64,000 bases of DNA from Shewanella intestini (GTDB lineage: Bacteria; Pseudomonadota; Gammaproteobacteria; Enterobacterales; Shewanellaceae), in NCBI RefSeq assembly GCF_018221465.1, contig NZ_JAAIKR010000016.1, forward strand, positions 44,389 through 108,388. The letters are read 5' to 3'. The position numbers and the translations under genes were made by a program. Positions 17,493-25,899 of this stretch are shown here, piece after piece. The stretch's first letter is position 1. The number at the start of each line of letters is the position of its first letter. Under the pieces are notes generated by a model. It made no database searches, was not told the origin of the DNA, and saw only the letters and a program-made list of their open reading frames with translations.

Positions 17493-17508
17493 ACAATTTA
17501 AAAATTGT
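17493..17508. promoter_or_regulatory. OhrR-type operator
   Basis: ACAATTTAAAAATTGT is a near-perfect palindrome resembling the ACAATT-AATTGT operators of OhrR proteins. It lies about 58 nt upstream of the regulator's start, in the divergent promoter region, so autoregulation is likely. A wider TTGCAC..GTGCAA repeat surrounds it. Confidence 0.55.
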
Positions 17509-17697
17509 GCAAAAAATCACACATAAATGATGAATGAATCAGCACATAAAAACGGTAATAAAAACAACACGCCTTAACAATAGATGCGTTGAAAGCCACT
17601 ATTTAAGCGTATTTAATGGTGCTTGATAGCAATCAAAACTTCAGCTAACGTTAATGGTGCCGATACAGTTATACAGTTTTCACTGTCAGAGGTAATA

Positions 17698-17883
17698 ATG
17701 ACAATTTCTGTAAATGCTCCATCATCAATGCCGACAAACATTAATAGCGAAAACAGTTTAAAAGTGGCCGCTATGTCGAATAAACAACAGAAAGTTGAAG
17801 GTGATATTGCCATGAAGCTAATTAATGCTGCAGTGCCACCACCAACAGGTAATTCTGGACACAATATTAATGTCAAAGCTTAG
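17698..17883 (+). CDS. Small protein, possibly YjfB-like putative motility family
   Basis: The best start is ATG 17698, preceded by GAGGTAATA, giving 61 residues; the frame opens further upstream at 17623 but without a ribosome site. It has an amphipathic helix (LKVAAMSNKQQKVEGDIAMK) followed by a Pro-rich turn and the ending GHNINVKA. The helix plus G-x-x-I-x-V-x-A ending resembles YjfB-type putative motility proteins, whose function is unknown. No signal peptide. No motility genes are nearby, so the assignment is tentative. Confidence 0.5.
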   Translation: MTISVNAPSSMPTNINSENSLKVAAMSNKQQKVEGDIAMKLINAAVPPPTGNSGHNINVKA

Positions 17884-17899
17884 CCTTTGGCATATTCCC

Positions 17900-17930
17900 A
17901 AAAAGCCATGTGATTCACATGGCTTTTTTA
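17900..17930. terminator. Bidirectional terminator
   Basis: AAAAAGCCATGTGA pairs with TCACATGGCTTTTT across a 1-2 nt turn (about 12 bp usable), with A and T runs on both sides, between the converging small gene and DUF3581 gene. Confidence 0.85.
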
Positions 17931-17951
17931 TTGGCTGGCCGGTAAGCTGCG

Positions 17952-18650
17952 TTACGTGACTTTGCTGCCTTCATAGGTTTGACACATTTGTTCAATTTTG
18001 TCGTGTTCAAGCTCGCGTAATCCACTGAGTACGAGAGTTTTAATTCCAGTACCAATCACCTTACCTTGGCTGGTCAATTCAAACGTTAATTTCACGTCAC
18101 CGCGTTTGCCATCCACTGTTAAGCTTTGCTCAATTAACGACAAATTCATTTCGTCAAAATCAAAGTGGTTTAATTCAAATGCCATGCTTTCATAAATCAC
18201 TAATGGTCTTGCAGGGTTGATCATGACGTTATGTTGGCGCATTAATGGAATTAACACATGAATAAAGTTAACCCCTGAAAATGCCACATAACTTTTTATA
18301 AACGCCGCTTTTTGAGTGTCACATTGGCATAGGTCGCCCCTGCGCTTCACATTCAAGTAGGTTTTTTGTTTATTGTCTTGAATGTCAAAGTCGTCATCGA
18401 CATCAGCGTTGATCATTAACTCAACACTGTCACCGACCATACCTTGGAAGTTAAATTGCATTTGCTGACTTAACCCATACTCCGTGAGCACTAAAGCAAA
18501 TAATAAATCTCCCGGCACACAAAAGCGTTTAGCGCCGACATTATGGATAGGATTAAAGTCACCAGCGACTTGCTTAGCAAAGTCACTAGCTTGTTGTGCA
18601 CTGATCACAACCGTTTGTTGTTGCTTAGAATAGTAAGGCGATAAAAACAT
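17952..18650 (-). CDS. DUF3581 family protein
   Basis: A 232-residue cytosolic protein whose start (FLSPYYSKQQQTVVISAQQASDFAKQVAGDFNPIHN) is the hallmark I associate with DUF3581, a gammaproteobacterial family of unknown function. The stretch DFNPIHNVGAKRFCVPGDLL resembles the hydratase motif region of MaoC-like hot-dog folds, suggesting an acyl-CoA or acyl-ACP binding fold, but this is inference. No neighbours indicate a pathway. The short gap upstream to the desaturase-like gene holds no terminator that I can see. Confidence 0.7.
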   Translation of the reverse strand: MFLSPYYSKQQQTVVISAQQASDFAKQVAGDFNPIHNVGAKRFCVPGDLLFALVLTEYGLSQQMQFNFQGMVGDSVELMINADVDDDFDIQDNKQKTYLNVKRRGDLCQCDTQKAAFIKSYVAFSGVNFIHVLIPLMRQHNVMINPARPLVIYESMAFELNHFDFDEMNLSLIEQSLTVDGKRGDVKLTFELTSQGKVIGTGIKTLVLSGLRELEHDKIEQMCQTYEGSKVT

Positions 18651-18813
18651 AATTTGATAATCTATTTAGGTTGTTGTGTGCATGATGAAAACGACTGGCC
18701 TCAGAGTGTACGTTAATAATCGACGATGACACACCCGATGACTTGGTTTTACCACGATATTAATGAATGTTGAGTGCGACCAAATGTCGTTGCTTCAGCT
18801 ATTGATGCACATA

Positions 18814-19836
18814 CTAGCGCTGCGTAGATGACGTTTTAACAACGCGGCTAACGACTTTAGCCGTCGTAATAGCCCGCCATGCTTGCTTAAATGGGCTAAG
18901 GTAAATACCCATTAAGCTTTGGTGGCCGGCATCATTATGAATGCCAATTTTCAGCGTGGCGGGGTCGACTTCACTGGCCTTAACTAAGCTCCCACCGAGG
19001 CGATCCCATATTGATAATGCGCTGCCAAGATTTTTATCACGGTGCTCTATGGCAATACTGTGATGAACTTGATGCTGCGCTGGGCTAATAAACCAACCTT
19101 CACCCCTATTACCCCAACTCAACCAAATATGGCTATGACGTAAATTAGCGCCGCAAACGTTGAATATAAACACAAATATATTTGCCCCTAACACGTCATA
19201 CATTTTAAGGTTAGCGCCAAACAGGTAATAACCTATCCCAACTGCGCAGCCTTGCGCTAAAGCCATACGGCAAGCATAAAGATAACTTTCTACTGGGTGA
19301 CTTCGATAAATAGTAAAAGGAGTTAATACTTTAGCGGAATGATGTACCGCATGAAACGCCCACAAAAACGGCACTTTATGTAACACTAAATGCAGTAAAT
19401 AGCGGCTGGCATCATCGAGTAAAAACAACAACACCGTAAAAATACCCATCACCATAACGGCGTTGCTTGTAAGCGGTTCTAGCACACCAAAACTTTGTTC
19501 TAACGTGTCACTTAACATCAACGCCACGGGCACCATGGTTAAAATTAACGGCGCATATAACAGCGCTTTGATTAATTTATTACACACTAACAAAGCATAA
19601 TCGTGGCCCGCCGAGCGCGACAAATACACCTGTTTGGGAAACAAAAAACGGAATAAACCTTGTACGCTTTTAGATCGCGAAGTTTGCCAATATACAGGCA
19701 GTGCTAACACAACTGCGCCCAACAAATACCAGCCAAAAATGCGTTTATTGGCATCAAACGGATACTGAGCAATGCTGGCAACTTCTGCCAGAGTGCTTGA
19801 AAACAATGTGCTAAAAAACAAAGATAATTCCTGCAT
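18814..19836 (-). CDS. Sterol desaturase/fatty acid hydroxylase superfamily protein
   Basis: A 340-residue inner-membrane protein with about four to six hydrophobic segments and the histidine boxes of the diiron hydroxylase superfamily: HLVLHKVPFLWAFHAVHHSA, NLRHSHI and QHQVHHS. Such proteins use a diiron centre and oxygen to hydroxylate or desaturate lipids. Substrate is unknown. It follows the TonB receptor gene on the same strand after 199 nt and is possibly unrelated to that operon. Three 9-bp direct repeats lie just before its start. Confidence 0.85.
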   Translation of the reverse strand: MQELSLFFSTLFSSTLAEVASIAQYPFDANKRIFGWYLLGAVVLALPVYWQTSRSKSVQGLFRFLFPKQVYLSRSAGHDYALLVCNKLIKALLYAPLILTMVPVALMLSDTLEQSFGVLEPLTSNAVMVMGIFTVLLFLLDDASRYLLHLVLHKVPFLWAFHAVHHSAKVLTPFTIYRSHPVESYLYACRMALAQGCAVGIGYYLFGANLKMYDVLGANIFVFIFNVCGANLRHSHIWLSWGNRGEGWFISPAQHQVHHSIAIEHRDKNLGSALSIWDRLGGSLVKASEVDPATLKIGIHNDAGHQSLMGIYLSPFKQAWRAITTAKVVSRVVKTSSTQR

Positions 19837-19853
19837 ACTGCGACTCTTTGGTC

Positions 19854-19880
19854 ATTGAGCTAATTGAGCTAATTGAGCTG
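19854..19880. repeat. Three 9-bp tandem repeats
   Basis: ATTGAGCTA, ATTGAGCTA, ATTGAGCTG in tandem, 17 nt upstream of the desaturase-like start. Probably neutral slippage; could alter leader spacing. Confidence 0.7.
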
Positions 19881-20035
19881 ATAAAGATAACCTTAGCTTT
19901 GGGATAACGTTATCTTCTATAGTCATTGCATTCATTAGATAATGAATGCAATGCAGCTAAGTGTTATCGCTTAACTGCTTTTCAATCAGCAATAATGAGT
20001 AAAGCACGTCAATCAATACCGCGTTCATCCCCTCA

Positions 20036-22360
20036 CTAGAAACGGTATTGATAACCCAATTGCCATTGTTGCGGCTTGCTTGGCCTTGCCCCATATGGAC
20101 GTCGACTGACAATCTGCTGGTTATCAAAAATGTTATCTGCTTTTACGTACACTAAGCCGTATTGGTCAAAGTCGTAACTGGCCGACATATCCACCACGGT
20201 AAGCGCTTTGGTTGTCACTCCTGATAACACCACACCGTCACCAGATGCTTCTAGCATTTCATCCACAAACCGTATTGCCATATTGATGTCCCAGGTTTGC
20301 GCGGTTAAACCAAAGGTTAATGACACTTGGTGATTAGGCAAATATGGCAATTGATCTCCCGCGCTGACATTGCCCCACATATCAAAGCCTGATTCAAAAC
20401 TGGTTTTAAACTCAGACTGGGTATAGGTATACGACAGTGCTATCGGTAGGTCGATATCGTCATTTAACACAAAGCGATAATCAGAGGTCAGCTCAACCCC
20501 GTATAAATCTACTTCCCCACCATTGAACTCAATGTCGTTATCACTGCCGCAACTTGAGAACTGGCAACCTTCTTTTAAGTTACTAATGTCATTGAAAAAG
20601 CCAATCACCTCAATGTTGAAATCATCTTGATTATAGCGTCCACCAAATTCGTAATTAACACTGCTTTCGGTATCGATAAGTGGATTTTGTTTTGGGCTGG
20701 TAGGTAAAAAACCTTCATGAACGCCAAACAACAAGCCGCCATGATCAGATAAGCTGTAGAACAAACTTAAACTTGGCAACCAAATACGGGTCGATTTATC
20801 TAAGTAGTCCCCTTGCGCTCCCGCAGCGCGGTTTTGATATTTAGCATCAATAAATTCACCGCGCACACCTGCTGTAATATCTAATGCATCAATACTGATG
20901 GTGTCTTTTAAATACACCGAAATAGCATCTGTTTTCTCGCGATCGGTTGTCGTAGCAAGCGTGTCTGCGCCCGTTGAGACTAATGCCGCATTTTGCATAA
21001 CATAACTGTCGGTGGTGTGATTACGTTCAATTTGGTCTTGATGAAAGCGCACGCCAGCTTCAACTTGGTTAGTAAAACCAAAGAATGCAAGATTAAGGTT
21101 AAGATCAGACTGGATCCCTTGAGAGTAATAACTGCGATCGTTATTGCCTAAAATCAATTTTTCATATTCTTCAACGCTGTCTTGCTCACCGGTTAAAATA
21201 TGGTAAAAACGCTGATTGGTTTCGTCTGCATTTGGGTTGGCTAACACATCTTGCAAACTGCGATTAACGGCGCCGCCTTTAAAGCCATTAATTTTGTACC
21301 AAGCACGATCAAAGTTATTTCGATAAACTCGAGTGATGACTTCAAAATCATCGTTACTTATATAGTGATTAAATTGAAATTGGCTGTGAGTCCAATCCAT
21401 ATTATCGAGCTGACTCGACACGTAACGACGATTTGGATTAGCACTAAAGTCCTCATCGGTTAATCCTAAGTAGGTTTCGTTTGACGTTTCTTTGGCATAA
21501 GCCAGTTTTAGCTCAAACACTTGATCAACAAACTCACCGTCTAAGTCATAACGCAACTTGGTCATAATGTCAGACTTTTCAAACCCGGTGTCACCACCGC
21601 CATCTAAGTCTTTAAAGCCCTCAGCGCGTAAATGCACGCCTTCTACCAAGATGCCAAGGTTATTAATGGTAGTGCCATAATAACCGTGTGCTTTGGCATA
21701 ACCGTCAGAGCCGGTAGCAACATCAATAAAGCCTTCGCTTACTTGTGGCACTTGTCTGGTAACCATATTTAATGAACCCGCCACGGTGTTGGGGCCATAT
21801 TTAATTCCCGCAGGGCCTTTAAAGACTTCTATGGCGGTCATTTTATTGGTCATTGGAAAATAATAAGCCGATGCCGCGGAATAAGGCGCTGGGCCAATTA
21901 ACACCCCATCTTCCATGATATTGATTTTTTTACTGCGCTCAGGAGTTGCGCCGCGAAAGCCAATATTAGGACGTAAACCGTAGCCGTCTTCTTCGCGAAT
22001 ATTGACCCCAGGAATGCTATAAAGCACCCGGTTAATATCGTCGAACTTAAAACGTTCTAACGCTAGTTCGTTAATTAATGTCGCCGAACCCGAGGCTTTA
22101 TTGAGTGCTTGGCTACGCCCAATGATCTGCATTTTTTCAATGTAGCGATCTTGGGTGGTTTGCTGCGCGCTCGCAGTCTCGTCATTAGCAGCCGAACTAT
22201 TAGCAGTATTGGCGGCGTTGTTAACATTGTTTGGCGCGGCATTATTATTTGCATTTTGCTCTGCATCCACTGCGGTCTGCGCTGCCATGGCATAACTGCT
22301 TAAACTGGCCTGAATGGCTAATACTAATGATAATTTCTTAGCAAGATAAAGGGGCTTCAT
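20036..22360 (-). CDS. TonB-dependent receptor, FecA-like
   Basis: A 774-residue outer-membrane receptor: signal peptide (SLVLAIQASLSSYAMA), an Asn/Ala-rich spacer (~30-70), a plug domain (~85-210 with VLYSIPGVNIREEDGYGLRP, GFRGATPERSKK, IEVFKGPAGIKYGPNTVAGS) and a 22-strand barrel ending YQYRF. Plug sequence resembles ferric-citrate/FecA-type receptors. Its start overlaps the stop of the imelysin gene (TAATG), so translation is coupled. No FecA-like signalling extension is evident, since the pre-plug region is low complexity. Substrate, probably an iron complex, is inferred from context. Confidence 0.92.
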   Translation of the reverse strand: MKPLYLAKKLSLVLAIQASLSSYAMAAQTAVDAEQNANNNAAPNNVNNAANTANSSAANDETASAQQTTQDRYIEKMQIIGRSQALNKASGSATLINELALERFKFDDINRVLYSIPGVNIREEDGYGLRPNIGFRGATPERSKKINIMEDGVLIGPAPYSAASAYYFPMTNKMTAIEVFKGPAGIKYGPNTVAGSLNMVTRQVPQVSEGFIDVATGSDGYAKAHGYYGTTINNLGILVEGVHLRAEGFKDLDGGGDTGFEKSDIMTKLRYDLDGEFVDQVFELKLAYAKETSNETYLGLTDEDFSANPNRRYVSSQLDNMDWTHSQFQFNHYISNDDFEVITRVYRNNFDRAWYKINGFKGGAVNRSLQDVLANPNADETNQRFYHILTGEQDSVEEYEKLILGNNDRSYYSQGIQSDLNLNLAFFGFTNQVEAGVRFHQDQIERNHTTDSYVMQNAALVSTGADTLATTTDREKTDAISVYLKDTISIDALDITAGVRGEFIDAKYQNRAAGAQGDYLDKSTRIWLPSLSLFYSLSDHGGLLFGVHEGFLPTSPKQNPLIDTESSVNYEFGGRYNQDDFNIEVIGFFNDISNLKEGCQFSSCGSDNDIEFNGGEVDLYGVELTSDYRFVLNDDIDLPIALSYTYTQSEFKTSFESGFDMWGNVSAGDQLPYLPNHQVSLTFGLTAQTWDINMAIRFVDEMLEASGDGVVLSGVTTKALTVVDMSASYDFDQYGLVYVKADNIFDNQQIVSRRPYGARPSKPQQWQLGYQYRF

Positions 22361-23613
22361 TAGTCGTTATCTCCTGCTGATGTTTGCGGTAGTTCAAGTG
22401 CGAGGCTATTGATAAAGTCAGACTTTAATTGATCGGTAACGGCTTTTACCTCTGCATGGGTAGTGATAACTTGCTGTTCGTTATCAAGTAGCGCTTGTGC
22501 TAGCGACACTTGATAAGCACTGGCATTAGCAATCGCGGCGTCAATGGCTTGAGTAATATTTTGTGCTGTAATGGCGTCATTTTCATCGACCAAAAAGTCG
22601 TCAAAACCTAAGCCTTGTTCGCCTTCGTATAACGCTTTTAATGCCTGTAAGTTACTCAAAATATTGTCTATAGAATGGGCAGCTAATGGCGACTCAACAC
22701 TTTCAGGACATACGCTAGTGCCGCAGCTATTGGCAAATAGCCCTAATGGTGTGGCTAATTTGCTGTCTTTGGTGAATACGTCAATATAAAACAACGCATC
22801 ACTAAGCTTGTTAACGCCATCATGCACCGTGGTAAACTCACTGCCTTGTTCGCCTGCTTGTTTTAATTTCTGTGCGTAGCCTTGCTCGCCATCCCATTGA
22901 CTGATTAACGATTGCGCATTCACATTGATATCTTTGGCGGCCTCAACAGCAAATTCACAACGGGCAATTAACCGTGATGATTCAGTGCGGTTATCCCAAC
23001 CTTGTGGCACAGTTGACTCGGTGCAGCTGTGCGCTGTGGTTTCGCTAAACAGCAAATACTCTAATGCCAACATGCCTTTTCGCGCTGGCGTACGTAAACT
23101 AATGTCATAGGCAACGCCGTTAATGTTACCTTGTTCAAATGACACCACATCAAGGTCGACACCGCAGCGACTTTTTACCGGCCATGAGTAAATTTTATTA
23201 CGCAGCGCATTGTCATTATTAAGTAGCGGCCCAATTTGCATCACTTCAACACGTTGCCATTGCACCATCGCATCTCGCCAGCTTTGCTTGGCTTGGCTAA
23301 AGGCTTGGTCGCGTTCATCTTGAGTCACGCTGTTTTGTGCTAGCCCTTGTTCAGCAGTGCAGTAAGCCGTTAGTTGGCTATGAAGTTGCACGCTTTTTTC
23401 TTCAAACTGAGTAAACGTTGGCGTTATCACGTCATCAACGATATTGCTGATCAGTGCACGTTGATCAAAGTCTGAGCTGGTTTCACCATTATTGTCACTG
23501 CCATTACTGTCATAGTTTGGCCCTTTGGTGCTACTGGTACTCTCACCACAACCTGCGCCAAGCAACGCACTGATCACCAGCAATGCACTTGTATAAACGG
23601 TACGATATTGCAT
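22360..23613 (-). CDS. Imelysin-family lipoprotein (M75-like)
   Basis: A 417-residue protein with an N-terminal lipoprotein-type signal (SALLVISALLGAGCGES; lipobox slightly atypical) and an all-helical imelysin fold: WRDAMVQWQRVEVMQIGP, then NKIYSWPVKSRCGVDLDV and RKGMLALEYLLFS. The last segment corresponds to the GxHxxE motif of imelysins but reads GMLALE, so the conserved His is replaced by Leu while Glu is kept. Imelysin-like proteins are iron-regulated and linked to iron uptake; a peptidase role is doubtful. Middle gene of a three-gene operon, coupled to the TonB receptor. Confidence 0.85.
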   Translation of the reverse strand: MQYRTVYTSALLVISALLGAGCGESTSSTKGPNYDSNGSDNNGETSSDFDQRALISNIVDDVITPTFTQFEEKSVQLHSQLTAYCTAEQGLAQNSVTQDERDQAFSQAKQSWRDAMVQWQRVEVMQIGPLLNNDNALRNKIYSWPVKSRCGVDLDVVSFEQGNINGVAYDISLRTPARKGMLALEYLLFSETTAHSCTESTVPQGWDNRTESSRLIARCEFAVEAAKDINVNAQSLISQWDGEQGYAQKLKQAGEQGSEFTTVHDGVNKLSDALFYIDVFTKDSKLATPLGLFANSCGTSVCPESVESPLAAHSIDNILSNLQALKALYEGEQGLGFDDFLVDENDAITAQNITQAIDAAIANASAYQVSLAQALLDNEQQVITTHAEVKAVTDQLKSDFINSLALELPQTSAGDND

Positions 23614-23699
23614 AAAAATCCCTTCTATAAAAACGACAAAAGCTCGCCACTTTTCAGTGCCAAGCTTTTCCTCATATTGAGGTGTTTATCGTGCTGCGA

Positions 23700-25460
23700 T
23701 TACCAGTTTTCAACATTCTCAGCGTTTAAGCCGTAAGTTGTTTGCAGTAAGTCACGTGCGGTAATTAAATCCGCGATGTAAGCGTCTACATCACCAGTTA
23801 ATACCGGCTCATCAGCAAAGTATTGGTGTAACATTTCAAAGTCAGCATCGCTAATTACGCCATACTCACTGAACTGCAAACCTAAACCAAAACCTTTCAT
23901 TTCAGAATAATGCTTCGCTAGATTTTCATAGTTGAAATCGGCTGCGTTACCGCCCGTTGCCAGCGGTGCTAAATCCGCATTTACGTCATTAATATAATGT
24001 ACTACGGTTGCAACGATAGCTAATTCCCACGCTTTAACGCCGGTTTCAGCATACATTTTCAAATCGGTTTTTTGGTCAGCGGTTAGCGCTGCGCCAACGT
24101 TGTCGTTAATCACTTTACGACCGGCAATAAAGGCTTCCATTGCTTGCATGGTGTAGTCAGTTGGCATGGCGTTATCTGCCGTACCTAAATCACGCTTAGC
24201 AGCATTAACTGATTGACCAAAGTTATATTCTGCATGTAAATCCACTTTGCCATCACCGTCAGTGTCGTGCCAACCGTTCCAGTCTTCACGCCCTGCATCA
24301 GCGCTCACGCCGCCTGCTATTTCAATATCGGCATATTCTAAGTAATTTCGTGCGGCACCAAAGTAACCAAAACCTTCATCAAATTGATGTTCTAGGTTGG
24401 TGTATGCCGCTCCATCTTTTGCGGCACTAATATTGTCAGTTGTTAACCCTTTACCGTCAGTGTCATCACCAAAGTAGTCATCTGACGCTTGTGAGTAAGT
24501 GATCGACATTAATAAGAATTTTTGGATAAGCTGCGCAAGATCAACACCGTTTTCGTCAATATAGACTTTACTAATATCATTACCTAAAACGTCTTGACGC
24601 ACTTGACCATTAATACGCTCAACAGCGTTGTCAGCCAAACGATCAAACAAGGTTTCAATTAACATGGTTGGAGTGGTTGAGCCTTTTGCCCCCCAACCTG
24701 CAAATGCACCGTTGTTCCAATCTTCATGTTGGCCACTAGCGTCATTACCAGCCACTTTGTCGTGCAAGTTTTTATAACCGGTGATTTCACTTAATAAGCC
24801 ATCTTTTGAATCGGCGACAAAGGTAATCGGTAAGTCATCGTATTGCGTGGTTTCATCAGGTAGGTAGAAGTAATTTAGCTTCGCTAATACTTCGTCTTTG
24901 GTCGTTAAAGTATTATTGTCAATATCAGTCACTAACTGCGACTTGATGTATTGGTTTAATTCTTCAATAAGAATGTGACGCGCAGTTTGCCCTGTGTATG
25001 ACACACTTGATTCGCCCGTGTTAAGCATGCTGTCAAACTCGTAACGGTCCATAACATCCATTAATGTCACGGTTAAATCTTTGGTAAAGGATTCTCCGCT
25101 GTTGTCAGTCACGGTAACGGTGGCTGTCAGTTCCAGGTTTTCAGTGGTGTCAGCGTCAAGCATGACATCTTCAGCAAGCATCAATTGCGTGCCATCTACC
25201 GCAAACACGTCGCCTTCAACGCTATAAGTATGCGTATCAGCACTGTCTGTATCTGTTACTGATAATTCACCAACAATGGCACCATACATATTTTCATCAA
25301 CACTGGCGTTAGAAAGCATGATGTCTGTTGGCGCTGAGTTTACCGGCGTAACAGGATCAGCGACATCAGCAGCATCAGATGAATCTGAACCGCCACATGC
25401 GGTAAGTAAGCCTAATGAAAGTGCGATAGTGGATGCGAGAACAGTTTTCTTTAGTTGCAT
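23700..25460 (-). CDS. DUF4856 lipoprotein with cadherin-like N-terminal domain
   Basis: A 586-residue surface or periplasmic lipoprotein: lipobox LLTACGG, an Asp/Ser-rich spacer, a cadherin-like repeat (~40-135: SAPTDIMLSNASVDENMYGAIVGELSVTDTD) and then the DUF4856 domain starting YEFDSMLNTGESSVSYTGQTARHILIEEL. DUF4856 proteins are imelysin-related and often iron-regulated; function unknown. Several Asp-rich loops (DTDGDGKVDLH, GDDTDGKG) could bind calcium. First gene of the operon with the imelysin lipoprotein (86-nt gap) and TonB receptor, behind a Fur-like box. Confidence 0.82.
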   Translation of the reverse strand: MQLKKTVLASTIALSLGLLTACGGSDSSDAADVADPVTPVNSAPTDIMLSNASVDENMYGAIVGELSVTDTDSADTHTYSVEGDVFAVDGTQLMLAEDVMLDADTTENLELTATVTVTDNSGESFTKDLTVTLMDVMDRYEFDSMLNTGESSVSYTGQTARHILIEELNQYIKSQLVTDIDNNTLTTKDEVLAKLNYFYLPDETTQYDDLPITFVADSKDGLLSEITGYKNLHDKVAGNDASGQHEDWNNGAFAGWGAKGSTTPTMLIETLFDRLADNAVERINGQVRQDVLGNDISKVYIDENGVDLAQLIQKFLLMSITYSQASDDYFGDDTDGKGLTTDNISAAKDGAAYTNLEHQFDEGFGYFGAARNYLEYADIEIAGGVSADAGREDWNGWHDTDGDGKVDLHAEYNFGQSVNAAKRDLGTADNAMPTDYTMQAMEAFIAGRKVINDNVGAALTADQKTDLKMYAETGVKAWELAIVATVVHYINDVNADLAPLATGGNAADFNYENLAKHYSEMKGFGLGLQFSEYGVISDADFEMLHQYFADEPVLTGDVDAYIADLITARDLLQTTYGLNAENVENW

Positions 25461-25537
25461 GTGTGGATCCTTGTACCTATACCTGAGATATCTGTAACAG
25501 ACTTGTTACGCTTTTGTTGTAAGCATAATACACGAAT

Positions 25538-25556
25538 GCAAATGAGAATCCATAGC
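25538..25556. promoter_or_regulatory. Fur-like box upstream of the iron operon
   Basis: The 19-mer at this position agrees with the Fur consensus GATAATGATAATCATTATC at 13 positions, including the core AAATGA.AATC. It lies ~78 nt before the DUF4856 start on the minus strand. A 14-bp palindrome GCAAATTAATTTGC follows at 25561-25574. Predicts iron repression of the operon. Confidence 0.5.
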
Positions 25557-25720
25557 ATTCGCAAATTAATTTGCGCTAATATTCCTATGGTGAATATAGT
25601 CTTCACTGCAAGGGTTAAGTCATTTAAATCATCTTAAGGCATTAATAAAATGGATAAAAAATGTCAATCAAACTTGCGTTGATGAGGATAAATTTTGAAA
25701 TGAATTTGGAGGGTAAAATA

Positions 25721-25747
25721 AAAAATGCACCTCAAAAAGGTGCATTT
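25721..25747 (-). terminator. Terminator after the CYTH/CHAD gene
   Basis: AAAATGCACCT/AGGTGCATTTT, 11-bp stem with a 5-nt loop and flanking A/T runs. It is about 150 nt downstream of the leftward CYTH/CHAD gene and upstream of the iron operon. The rest of the 25461-25899 gap holds nothing else recognised. Confidence 0.75.
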
Positions 25748-25899
25748 TAAAAATTATCGATTTAAAAGATAACGATTCACTCGCTTAGAAAAGCCGGGAG
25801 TAGTTGCACATGAGTGCGATCAAATCACTGACCATGAAACGTTAAAAATGCCTTATAGAAGCAAAGCATTGCTAATGCATCTACAGTCCAAGCGTTAAC

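Noticed and set aside
25561-25574. GCAAATTAATTTGC palindrome as a second Fur box
   Set aside because: It does not follow the Fur consensus; left as an unexplained palindrome.
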